From Paracoccaceae bacterium (GTDB taxonomy: Bacteria > Pseudomonadota > Alphaproteobacteria > Rhodobacterales > Rhodobacteraceae), in the NCBI GenBank assembly GCA_007128995.1, contig SKWJ01000182.1:1-9636 (forward strand): a stretch of 9,636 bases of DNA, in the 5' to 3' direction. The position numbers were made by a program, and so were the translations under genes. The stretch's first letter is position 1. The number at the start of each line of letters is the position of its first letter. Below the pieces are notes generated by a model. That model was not told the DNA's origin, made no database searches, and saw only the letters and a program-made list of their open reading frames with translations. Shown here piece after piece: positions 1 to 6,387 of the stretch.

Positions 1-147
1 GACGAATTCCTTTTCTTTCAGACCAAGCGCGCCATTCGTTTTCACCGCCATGGACAATGCGCCAAACCCTTTCATGGCGTCTGGAATGGCTTTTGCCAAA
101 GCGCGGGTCTGGTTGCGTGTCTGCTCGATGAAGTCTGGATAATCCAT
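1..147 (-). CDS. Carboxymuconolactone decarboxylase (CMD/AhpD-like) family protein, N-terminal part
   Basis: The first 49 codons are present; the gene continues past the left edge. The protein begins MDYPDFIEQTRNQTRALAKA and continues with a PDAMKGFGALS stretch (about residues 22-32) and a GLKEKEF stretch (about 42-48). This is the usual N-terminal helix layout of small CMD-family proteins, in which a later C-x-x-C-x-x-x-H redox motif (not in this window) reduces peroxides or disulfides. The ATG at 147 is preceded by a GGGGAC ribosome-binding site about 4-9 nt upstream. The gene follows chrR on the same strand after 71 nt, so it is probably third in the sigma-E operon, and an antioxidant role would fit that setting. 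Family assignment comes from the N-terminus only; the catalytic motif cannot be checked here, so a decarboxylase-type or purely structural CMD member remains possible. Confidence 0.75.
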   Translation of the reverse strand, partial: MDYPDFIEQTRNQTRALAKAIPDAMKGFGALSMAVKTNGALGLKEKEFV

Positions 148-155
148 GTCGTCCC

Positions 156-180
156 CGGTGAAGATAAAAAAACTTCACCG
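156..180 (-). promoter_or_regulatory. Perfect 8-bp inverted repeat just before the CMD gene start
   Basis: CGGTGAAG (156-163) and CTTCACCG (173-180) are exact inverted repeats separated by a 9-nt A-rich loop. In the minus-strand transcript this is a stem with a U-rich loop whose 3' arm touches the GGGG of the CMD ribosome-binding site. It could be an intercistronic hairpin setting expression or mRNA stability of the third gene, or an operator. It has no trailing T-run on the minus strand, so it is not a typical intrinsic terminator. The repeat is seen directly; its function is inference. Confidence 0.5.
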
Positions 181-186
181 CGGGTC

Positions 187-198
187 GCACGGCCGTGC
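187..198. repeat. 12-bp perfect palindrome in the chrR-CMD gap
   Basis: GCACGGCCGTGC is a perfect palindrome lying between the chrR stop and the hairpin at 156-180. It may be a small operator or part of a larger intercistronic RNA fold. A 12-bp palindrome in GC-rich DNA can also arise by chance. Confidence 0.3.
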
Positions 199-218
199 TG
201 ACTATTCCATGATCTGGG

Positions 219-869
219 TCAAATTCCCAGAAAGGGCTGCGCAAGCCGCGGCAACAGACCGCGGAATTTCAGCGGCGCATCGGTCACGGCAAGACAGATG
301 CAATCCGCCCCGGGTGCTGCAACAGGCTGATGCTCAGTCGATTCATCTGCGACTTCAATATCGCCACGGCCAAACCAGTCGGACTGGTCTTCAAAGGCGC
401 CCTGCAGCACAAGTGTCAATTCCATCCCGCCATGGCCGTGATCCGGGACCGCCACCCCGGCAGGTATGTAAAGCAGCCGTGCTGTCGCCTGCGCAGAGGT
501 CGGAATGATCATCTGGCGGACCCCGTTGCCCACGCTGCGCCACTTTATCCCGGCCACATCCTCACCGACATATTGCTGAAGCGGGCCGGGCAAGGTAGCG
601 TTTTGCGACACTGACTTGCGTTGGCGCGGTGTGGGTGCTGTGGATTTGATCCGCTCCAATGTTGCTTCCAGAGCGCCTTTGGTCATGGGTTCGCGACCCT
701 CGGGGCCCTGATCGAGCAACGCGCCCCCGACAGCGTCGAAGCTTGCCAGTCTTGCGCGACACTCGTCACACATCGCGATATGCGATGCGACGGCAAGATT
801 AAACGCCTCTGGCAGGCTTCCAGCCGAATAGGCCATCAAAAGTTTGTCGCTCAGGTGGTGGGTGATCAT
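219..869 (-). CDS. chrR: ChrR-type zinc anti-sigma factor (cupin), inhibitor of RpoE
   Basis: This protein of 216 residues holds the ECF sigma factor RpoE inactive in the cytoplasm until singlet oxygen triggers its degradation. Counting from ATG 869, the N-terminal anti-sigma domain carries the four zinc ligands of R. sphaeroides ChrR: H5, H30, C34 and C37 in an H-x3-C-x2-C arrangement. The C-terminal cupin domain keeps the second metal site H144, H146, E150 and H180 (DHGHGGMELTLVLQG motif). The conserved DCIC pair is C190 and C192. Length and motif spacing fit the family almost exactly. A TTG at 887 that overlaps the rpoE stop could add six residues, but the homologue begins at the equivalent of ATG 869, which sits 14 nt after the rpoE stop behind a weak purine-rich AAGAAAGA. 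The full set of ligands suggests a working redox/singlet-oxygen sensor. Confidence 0.95.
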   Translation of the reverse strand: MITHHLSDKLLMAYSAGSLPEAFNLAVASHIAMCDECRARLASFDAVGGALLDQGPEGREPMTKGALEATLERIKSTAPTPRQRKSVSQNATLPGPLQQYVGEDVAGIKWRSVGNGVRQMIIPTSAQATARLLYIPAGVAVPDHGHGGMELTLVLQGAFEDQSDWFGRGDIEVADESTEHQPVAAPGADCICLAVTDAPLKFRGLLPRLAQPFLGI

Positions 870-883
870 GTCGTGGTCTTTCT

Positions 884-1426
884 TCAACTCAGCGAGTGGC
901 GCAGCCTCTCAAGCGCCAATCTGATGCGGGATTTGATGGTGCCAAGCGGCAGGCCGGTTTCTTCTGCAATTTCGCTATGCGTCAATTCGCCAAAATAGGC
1001 GCGCTCGATCATGCTGCGTTGCTTCTCGGGCAAGCGGGACAAGGCGATGGCCAGTTGCCCGGCTTCCTGCTGCATACCCAGTACGTCAAGCTGATCAGGC
1101 TCCTCTTCGGGGCCCCAGTTCAATTCTTCGGGTTCAGGTCGCCGGTCGCGCCGCAGCATATCTATCCGGCGGTTCCGCGCGATGGTGAATATCCAGGTCG
1201 CGACACTGGCGCGGGACGGATCGAATTGTGCGGCTTTCCTCCAGACTGTGACCATCACATCTTGCGCGCATTCCTCTGCCATCGCATGATCTGCCCCTGA
1301 TTTGATCAAAAAGCCTTTTATTCGCGGCGCAAAATGTTCAAACAGTTCGGTAAATGCGTCCGTGTCCTGTGTCTCTGCCACTCTTCTTATTAGGGTTACC
1401 CATTCTGCACCGCTCTCTGCCTTCAC
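884..1426 (-). CDS. rpoE: ECF sigma factor RpoE (ECF11, singlet-oxygen response)
   Basis: This is an extracytoplasmic-function sigma factor that directs RNA polymerase to TGATCC-type promoters. From GTG 1426 it is 180 residues. Region sigma-2 spans about 20-95 with the sequence VWRKAAQFDP and an ATWIFTIARNRRIDMLRR helix for -10 recognition. Region sigma-4 spans about 128-178 with THSEIAEETGLPLGTIKSRI as the -35-binding helix-turn-helix. A DVM (56-58) and a KSGAD segment match Rhodobacter RpoE. The frame is open up to 1582, but those upstream starts lie at or above the predicted transcription start near 1532. Realistic starts are GTG 1426 (AAAAAGG with a 9-nt spacer, family-typical length) or ATG 1468 (14 residues longer, weaker site). 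The gene runs straight into chrR, the usual sigma/anti-sigma pairing. One difference: the segment I36-K42 reads IKGFLIK, with I41 where R. sphaeroides has M42, reported to contact ChrR. Confidence 0.93.
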   Translation of the reverse strand: MKAESGAEWVTLIRRVAETQDTDAFTELFEHFAPRIKGFLIKSGADHAMAEECAQDVMVTVWRKAAQFDPSRASVATWIFTIARNRRIDMLRRDRRPEPEELNWGPEEEPDQLDVLGMQQEAGQLAIALSRLPEKQRSMIERAYFGELTHSEIAEETGLPLGTIKSRIRLALERLRHSLS

Positions 1427-1538
1427 TGACGCCAGCCTTTTTCCGCGATGAATATTCTCACGCACCATCGGCAGGTTACCCACGATGGAGGGGTATTGTC
1501 GAGCAGCACGGTCAGGACTTTGGACATCAAACATACTC

Positions 1539-1568
1539 AGTCTACGGCGGTGCACAAAACTTAGATCA
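1539..1568 (-). promoter_or_regulatory. Predicted sigma-E promoter of rpoE-chrR (autoregulation)
   Basis: On the minus strand a TGATCT -35 element (1568-1563) and a TAGACT -10 element (1544-1539) are separated by exactly 18 nt. This fits the RpoE-type TGATCC ... TAA/TAG pattern of Rhodobacter and would start transcription near 1532, giving a leader of about 65-105 nt. Autoregulation of rpoE-chrR is established for the family. This promoter also argues against any rpoE start codon upstream of about 1532. Confidence 0.65.
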
Positions 1569-1636
1569 CCTTCGATCAACAAAAAAAATCAGCTGCGGGC
1601 ATAAAAATCGACATCCCAAACACATCTTCTCCGGAG

Positions 1637-1666
1637 TGATCCGGCCCCGAGACCGGCGCGTAAGCG
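1637..1666 (+). promoter_or_regulatory. Predicted sigma-E promoter of the ufaO-SDR operon
   Basis: TGATCC (1637-1642) is followed after exactly 18 nt by TAAGCG (1661-1666), 30 nt before the ATG at 1697. The -35 hexamer is a perfect RpoE-type element and the geometry equals that of the divergent rpoE promoter. Known R. sphaeroides sigma-E control of the homologous RSP_1091-1087 operon supports the call. The start site would be near 1672, giving a leader of about 25 nt. Confidence 0.75.
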
Positions 1667-1696
1667 TTTCAACAAAGACAAAAATGGAGTGGCTGC

Positions 1697-3001
1697 ATGC
1701 CCTTTGAACTGATCGATACCCCCGCCCGCAGGATAGCAGTCATTGGCGGGGGCATTTCCGGGCTTGCAAGCGCATATCTCATGTCGCAGCGACATCGTGT
1801 CACACTGTTCGAGGCCGAACCACGGCTTGGCGGGCATGCCCGTACAATTCTGGCAGGCAAGCGGGGGGATCAACCTGTTGATACGGGGTTCATCGTCTTC
1901 AACTATACCAATTATCCGTTTCTGACGGCGCTGTTCGACAAGCTTGGCGTTCCGGTTATGAAATCCAACATGTCCTTTGGCGCATCGCTCGAAGGCGGGC
2001 GGTTCGAATATTCATTGTCAGGTCTGGACGAGCTCTTTGCCACCCGCAGCAATATGGCTAATCCGCGCTACTGGCGCATGGTGCGCGACATCTTGCACTT
2101 CAACAAGCACGGGCTGCGCGTGTCACAGGCTGATCCGTCACTCAGCATCGGGGACTTGCTGCAGCGTCTTGGCACATCTGACTGGTTTCGCGACCGGTAT
2201 CTGTTGCCCTTTTCAGGTGCGATCTGGTCAACACCGACGCAGAAGATACTCGATTTCCCTGCTCATGCGATGATGGAGTTCTTCCGCAATCACGCCCTTC
2301 TTGGATATGAAGGGCAACATCAGTGGTACACTGTCGATGGCGGGTCCATAGAATATGTCCGCCGGTTGGAGGCATATCTGACGCGCGCCGGGGTAACATT
2401 GCACAGCAATTGCCCAGTTCAGTCCGTGCGTCGGGACGCCATGAATGTCTGAATCAAGACACCCGGTGCAGAGGAAGAGCGTTTTGACGATGTCATCTTT
2501 GCCACGCATTCGGATGTCTCGCTCCGGCTGCTTTCTGATGCCAGCAACACCGAGGCGAAAGCACTCGGGGCGATCCGGTTTCAGGCGAATGATGCGGTCC
2601 TGCATTGCGATACGGATTTCATGCCGAAGCGGCGCAAATGCTGGTCAAGTTGGGTCTATACAGAACGTGACCCGAAGGACCGAGAGCGGATTTCGCTCAG
2701 TTACTGGATGAACTCGCTTCAGCCGCGAATTGCGCAAGATGACCCGATGTTCGTCACGCTGAATGCCAATCATCCTGTGCGCGAAGACTGCATATATGAC
2801 AGCTACAGCTTTTCGCATCCTGTCTATGACATGGACGCGCTGAAAGCTCAGGCCGATATCAGGGCGTTCAACGGGACCAACCGAACCTGGTATTGCGGCG
2901 CATGGATGCGCAACGGGTTTCACGAAGACGGCTTCGCGAGCGCCGTCGATGTGGCGCGCGCCATGGATGAACGCGCCCGCAAGATAGCCGAGGTCGCATG
3001 A
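1697..3001 (+). pseudogene. ufaO: FAD-dependent amine-oxidase-like protein (UfaO/RSP_1091 type), interrupted by one in-frame TGA
   Basis: The frame of 434 codons is open from ATG 1697 (ribosome site TGGAG, 7-nt spacer) to the TGA at 2999-3001, except for one TGA at 2450-2452, codon 252. Before it lie the Rossmann FAD motif IGGGISG (16-22), the ribose-binding E39 of LFEAE, and a VDTGFIVFNYTNYP segment typical of this COG2907-type NAD/FAD amine oxidoreductase. After it the same frame resumes in family sequence: ERFDDVIFATHSD, CWSSWVYTERDP and NRTWYCGAWMRNGFHEDGF near the end. In R. sphaeroides the homologue RSP_1091 (UfaO) is reported to act in the oxygen-adding step of methylated furan fatty acid synthesis. 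As written, the product stops at 251 residues and lacks the C-terminal third. A single base change (from TGG or CGA, for example) or a base-call error would explain it. The stop overlaps the next start (ATGA), so translation of the next gene may suffer too. Confidence 0.85.
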
Positions 3002-3768
3002 GCACTGTCGAACATGTTGCTGGCCAGACATTTCATGGCCGCCGCGGGCCCATAAGCAACCGCTTTACCTATGGTGTCGATTATGTCCTGTTCGACGCCG
3101 AGGCAGAGCTGCACCTGCCGCGGCTGATGTCGCGCAACCACCGGAATATCGTGTCGCTTCAGGACCGCGATAACGGGGGCGCGCCGGGGCAGGGGCGCGG
3201 CGCAGCCTGGGTGCGCGATGTGCTGGCCGCGCATGCGCTTGACCCGGTCACAGATGGCAAGATCCTGTTGCTGACGCAACCGCGTGTGCTGGGGCACCTG
3301 TTCAATCCGGTCAGCTTCTGGCTGTGTCAGGATGCAGCGGGGGAATTGCGGGCAGTGATTGCAGAGGTGAACAACACCTATGGCGACCGGCATTCCTATC
3401 TCTGTGTGAAACCCGATCACTCTGTTATTGCCCCGACAGACGAACTACAGGCGCAGAAGATCTTTCACGTGTCACCCTTTCAGCCCGCGCAAGGAAATTA
3501 CACCTTCCGGTTTGAATTGGCAGAAACGCGGCTGGCGATCCGCATTGGCTATCAGCAGGACATCGAAGCTCAGGGCGCAGGGCTTGTCGCTACCCTGACC
3601 GGAGAGCGGCGACCATTGCGCAATCGTGCAGTGCTCTGGTCGATGGTGCGGCGTTTCGGGTCGCGTCGTGTGCTGGCTTTGATCCATTGGCAAGCGTTCA
3701 AGCTGTGGTGGCGTGGGGCCCGGTTCCACAATCGGCCCGAGCCGCCCGCGCAAGAGGTCAGCCAGTGA
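2998..3768 (+). CDS. DUF1365 family protein (RSP_1090 type)
   Basis: This 256-residue protein belongs to the DUF1365 family, often annotated as a cyclopropane-fatty-acid-linked protein, with no settled biochemical activity. Visible hallmarks are HGRRGPISNRFTYGVDY (13-29), FNPVSFWLC (102-110), EVNNTYGDRHSY (123-134) and KIFHVSPF (154-161). No signal peptide is evident; the C-terminus carries a basic, tryptophan-rich stretch (about 225-247) that could sit at a membrane surface. The start overlaps the upstream stop as ATGA (2998-3001), which implies translational coupling to the ufaO homologue. In R. sphaeroides the homologue RSP_1090 is reported as needed for normal ChrR turnover during singlet-oxygen stress, so it may feed back on the sigma factor that drives the operon. 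The family call is strong; the molecular role is unknown. Confidence 0.9.
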   Translation: MSTVEHVAGQTFHGRRGPISNRFTYGVDYVLFDAEAELHLPRLMSRNHRNIVSLQDRDNGGAPGQGRGAAWVRDVLAAHALDPVTDGKILLLTQPRVLGHLFNPVSFWLCQDAAGELRAVIAEVNNTYGDRHSYLCVKPDHSVIAPTDELQAQKIFHVSPFQPAQGNYTFRFELAETRLAIRIGYQQDIEAQGAGLVATLTGERRPLRNRAVLWSMVRRFGSRRVLALIHWQAFKLWWRGARFHNRPEPPAQEVSQ

Positions 3769-5021
3769 CCGGAGTAAGTTTGACACGCGCTGCGCCGAAA
3801 TTATGGGGTTATTCCCTTTTTGGCGGGCTGCTGGCGATGGCCGGGCTGCCGATCTATATTCACGCGCCGTATTTCTATGTTGAAGAATATGCGGTTTCAC
3901 TGGCTGCACTCGGCACTGTCTTGTTTGTCCTGCGCGGACTCGACTTCATTCAGGACCCCGCGCTTGGCTGGCTCGCCGCACGGCTCAGCGCATTTCGGGG
4001 AGTGGCCGTTGCCGCGACTGCGTGCCTGATGGCCGCTGCAATGCTCATGCTGTTTGCAATCCCGCCGGTCTTCGCGCCGCTTGCCTGGTTTGCGATCGCG
4101 CTGACAGTGCTGTTTTCCTGTTATTCTTTTCTGACCATCTGCTTTTACGCAACAGGTGTGGCCCGGGGTGACGCAATCGGGGCGGGTGGACATGTCTATC
4201 TTGCAGGTTGGCGTGAGACCGGCGCCTTGTTGGGCGTGTGTCTTGCAGCGGCGGCGCCGGTGGCGCTGGAGACGGTCATGCCCGCGCCCTTTGTGGGGTT
4301 TGCCCTGGGTTTCACCGCAATCACGCTCTGCGCCGTCTGGGCGATGCGGCGCGAATGGCCTCAGGCAGCGCTTCCGCAAGGCACGCTCGCGGCACTGTCA
4401 TTGCGGGATGTCTTTCTGGATCCGACCGCGCGCCGCATTCTGATTATTGCCCTTGTCAATGCAACGCCGGTGGCCATCACCTCGACCTTGTTTCTGTTTT
4501 ATGCCGAAGCGGTGCTGCAGGCGGATGGTCTGGAAGGGGTGCTGCTGATTCTGCTCTTCCTGTCCGCGGCGGCCTCTGCGCCGCTCTGGTCGCGTCTGGC
4601 GCGCAGGTTCGGTGCCAAAACGGCGCTTCTGGCGGGGATGGGGCTGGCAGCGGTCAGTTTTGCCTTCGTCATAACGCTGGGTCCGGGTGATCTGGCCCTG
4701 TTCGCACTGATCTGCATCGTGTCCGGCGCCGGGATCGGGGCCGATCTGACGCTTCTGCCGGCGATCTTTTCGCGGCGGATGGCCGAACTGTCACCCGAAG
4801 CCGCCAAGGGTTTTGGTCTTTGGGCCTTTGTCACCAAGGCAACGCTGGCATTGGCTGCCCTGCTGGTTTTCCCTGCGCTGCAATTTTCCGGTTTCGAGGC
4901 AGGAGCCGACAACACCCCGGCTGCGTTGAACACATTGATCCTTCTGTATGCGGCCCTGCCGTCCATGCTGAAGCTTCTGGCCATTGCGCTGCTGGCGCTG
5001 ACACCTTTGAAGGAGAGCTGA
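3765..5021 (+). CDS. GPH/MFS-type transporter (RSP_1089 type)
   Basis: From GTG 3765 this is a 418-residue polytopic inner-membrane protein with about 12 hydrophobic segments. Residues 57-69 read RGLDFIQDPALGW, the signature after TM2 of the glycoside-pentoside-hexuronide cation symporter group of the major facilitator superfamily. The substrate cannot be read from sequence; the lipid-linked neighbours make a lipid or membrane-related cargo as plausible as a sugar. The start is a GTG overlapping the DUF1365 stop (GTGA) with an AAGAGG ribosome site 7 nt upstream. The frame is open further upstream, but that part lies inside the DUF1365 gene and is not family-like. A TTG at 3780 is a weaker alternative. 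The gene is followed at 2 nt by the DUF3833 gene. Confidence 0.88.
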   Translation: MTGVSLTRAAPKLWGYSLFGGLLAMAGLPIYIHAPYFYVEEYAVSLAALGTVLFVLRGLDFIQDPALGWLAARLSAFRGVAVAATACLMAAAMLMLFAIPPVFAPLAWFAIALTVLFSCYSFLTICFYATGVARGDAIGAGGHVYLAGWRETGALLGVCLAAAAPVALETVMPAPFVGFALGFTAITLCAVWAMRREWPQAALPQGTLAALSLRDVFLDPTARRILIIALVNATPVAITSTLFLFYAEAVLQADGLEGVLLILLFLSAAASAPLWSRLARRFGAKTALLAGMGLAAVSFAFVITLGPGDLALFALICIVSGAGIGADLTLLPAIFSRRMAELSPEAAKGFGLWAFVTKATLALAALLVFPALQFSGFEAGADNTPAALNTLILLYAALPSMLKLLAIALLALTPLKES

Positions 5022-5023
5022 CA

Positions 5024-5584
5024 ATGAGCACATTCTTGACCATTTTGACGGGGATGGCGCTCATGCTTGCTCTGCTTCTGGTGCTTCGCATGGTCATCGG
5101 TTTCGAGGCGCAGAAACCGGCCGATTACGCTCAGGCAAAGCCGAGGCTGGATATCCGTCAGCACCTGTCTGGCCCGATCCGCTGCGAAGGCGTGATCTAT
5201 GGGCCGATGGGGCGGGTAACATCGCGGTTCACTGCCGATATGGAAGGGCGCTGGACCGGAAATAGCGGCGTTCTGGCAGAGCATTTTCGCTATGACAGTG
5301 GAACAAAGCAGGATCGTGAATGGCGTCTGACACTGGGCAATGACGGAAAGGTGCGCGCCGAAGCGGATGATCTTGTAGGGGTCGGGCAGGGCGAGCAATC
5401 GGGCGCGGCACTCCGGCTGAGCTATACGATCCGCCTGCCACAAAGCGCGGGGGGCCATGCCCTGCAAGTCACCGACTGGATGTATCTTGTCGACGACCAG
5501 ACGATCGTGAACAGAAGTCAGTTTCGCAAATTTGGTATAAAGGTTGCGGAATTGGTGGCGACAATGCGGCGGGTAGAGTCATGA
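5024..5584 (+). CDS. DUF3833 family membrane-anchored protein (RSP_1088 type)
   Basis: A protein of 186 residues with one N-terminal hydrophobic segment (about 4-26) and then a soluble, beta-rich domain. The pattern includes GPIRCEGVIYGPMGRV (about 51-66), a WRLTL strand and a C-terminal DDQTIVNRSQFRKFGIKV block typical of DUF3833. Many family members are described as lipoproteins; no lipobox cysteine follows the hydrophobic segment here, so an uncleaved signal anchor with a periplasmic domain is more likely. The start ATG is set by an AGGAG site 8 nt upstream, directly after the transporter stop; the longer open frame upstream lies inside the transporter gene and is rejected. The stop overlaps the next start (ATGA). 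Function is unknown; the context suggests envelope or lipid protection in singlet-oxygen stress. Confidence 0.88.
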   Translation: MSTFLTILTGMALMLALLLVLRMVIGFEAQKPADYAQAKPRLDIRQHLSGPIRCEGVIYGPMGRVTSRFTADMEGRWTGNSGVLAEHFRYDSGTKQDREWRLTLGNDGKVRAEADDLVGVGQGEQSGAALRLSYTIRLPQSAGGHALQVTDWMYLVDDQTIVNRSQFRKFGIKVAELVATMRRVES

Positions 5585-6318
5585 GAAAATTGTCAGGCAA
5601 GACCTATTGGTTGATCGGCGCCTCTGAAGGGCTTGGACGTGCGCTTGCGCACAAACTCTCGTCAGCCGGGTGTACGCTTGTTCTCAGCGCGCGCAACGAG
5701 GACAGTCTGAAAGAACTGTCTGACAGTTTGCCCGGGTCTTCGCGATGTGTGGCCTGTGACGTGTCCGACCGCGATTCGGTCCTGCGCGCGGCAGAAGCGG
5801 CGGGTGAGATTGACGGGATGGTGTATCTCGCTGGTGTCTATTGGCCATTCCCGGCCACCGAATGGGACAGTGCGCAAACCGAAGCGATGTTTGACATAAA
5901 CCTGACCGGGGCTGCGCGTGTGCTGGGTCAGGTTGTGCCGAAAATGGTTGCGCGTGGCAAAGGCCATATCGTTCTGACCGGGTCTTTGTCAGGGTATCGC
6001 GGGCTGCCGGGTTCGATCGGGTACAGTTCAAGCAAGGCGGGGCTCATGCATCTGGCCGAATCGATGCACGCGGATTTGCGGGGCAGTGGCGTCGATGTGC
6101 AACTGGCCAATCCCGGCTTTATCCGCACGCGCCTGACGGACAAGAACAGTTTCACCATGCCGTTCCTGATGGAGCCGGAACAGGCCGCTGCGGAAATGCT
6201 GTCGCTGATGCGCAGTTCCCGGTTTCAACATGCTTTCCCGAAACTGTTCTCGCTGGTGTTCCGTGGCGGCAATTTTCTTCCCGACTGGCTGTATTACAGA
6301 GTTTTCGCAGGCAAGTGA
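5581..6318 (+). CDS. Short-chain dehydrogenase/reductase (RSP_1087 type)
   Basis: This 245-residue classical SDR would catalyse an NAD(P)H-dependent oxidation or reduction. The cofactor motif is GASEGLG (13-19), with the basic R38 after beta-2 suggesting NADP(H). D60-V61 contacts the adenine and YLAG (82-85) replaces the usual NNAG. The catalytic tetrad is complete: N107, S135, Y148 and K152 in a Y-x-x-x-K arrangement. The C-terminal part (about 225-245) is hydrophobic and aromatic (GGNFLPDWLYYRVF), which hints at membrane or lipid substrate contact. It is the last gene of the operon and starts in an ATGA overlap with the DUF3833 stop. The substrate is unknown; a lipid-derived carbonyl or hydroxyl group is a guess from the neighbours. 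Confidence 0.92.
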   Translation: MRKLSGKTYWLIGASEGLGRALAHKLSSAGCTLVLSARNEDSLKELSDSLPGSSRCVACDVSDRDSVLRAAEAAGEIDGMVYLAGVYWPFPATEWDSAQTEAMFDINLTGAARVLGQVVPKMVARGKGHIVLTGSLSGYRGLPGSIGYSSSKAGLMHLAESMHADLRGSGVDVQLANPGFIRTRLTDKNSFTMPFLMEPEQAAAEMLSLMRSSRFQHAFPKLFSLVFRGGNFLPDWLYYRVFAGK

Positions 6319-6326
6319 TCCTGTGC

Positions 6327-6353
6327 AACGCCCTTGCATTGCGAAGGCGTTTC
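6327..6353 (+). terminator. Weak hairpin after the SDR gene, possible terminator
   Basis: AACGCC (6327-6332) and GGCGTT (6346-6351) can pair, with a further TT/AA pair inside if one C is bulged, followed by only TTTC-like sequence. A competing stem TGCAA/TTGCA (6324-6328 with 6334-6338) overlaps it. It lies in the 69-nt gap between the singlet-oxygen operon and the DUF3775 gene. The short T-run makes it a poor intrinsic terminator. Confidence 0.25.
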
Positions 6354-6387
6354 AGCCAGACTCTGGAAAATCGGAGAGGACGGCAAC

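Noticed and set aside
1427..1582. N-terminal extension of RpoE to the ATG at 1582
   Set aside because: The extra 52 residues are not sigma-like, and the predicted -10 element at 1539-1544 lies inside them, so they would be largely untranscribed from that promoter.
2450..2452. TGA read as selenocysteine or programmed readthrough in the ufaO homologue
   Set aside because: The position is in a variable beta-strand with no conserved Cys, no convincing downstream SECIS-like hairpin was noticed, and the stop is followed by A rather than the leaky C. Mutation or sequence error is simpler.
4499..5467. A 322-codon open frame on the minus strand across the transporter and DUF3833 genes
   Set aside because: It is antisense to two well-recognised families with good ribosome sites, is rich in Arg/Ser/Ala/Pro as expected for a GC-rich shadow frame, and shows no domain pattern.
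6316..6345. TGATCC at the SDR stop as a further RpoE promoter for the DUF3775 gene
   Set aside because: At 18-nt spacing the -10 would be TGCGAA, with no TAA/TAG-like element nearby.
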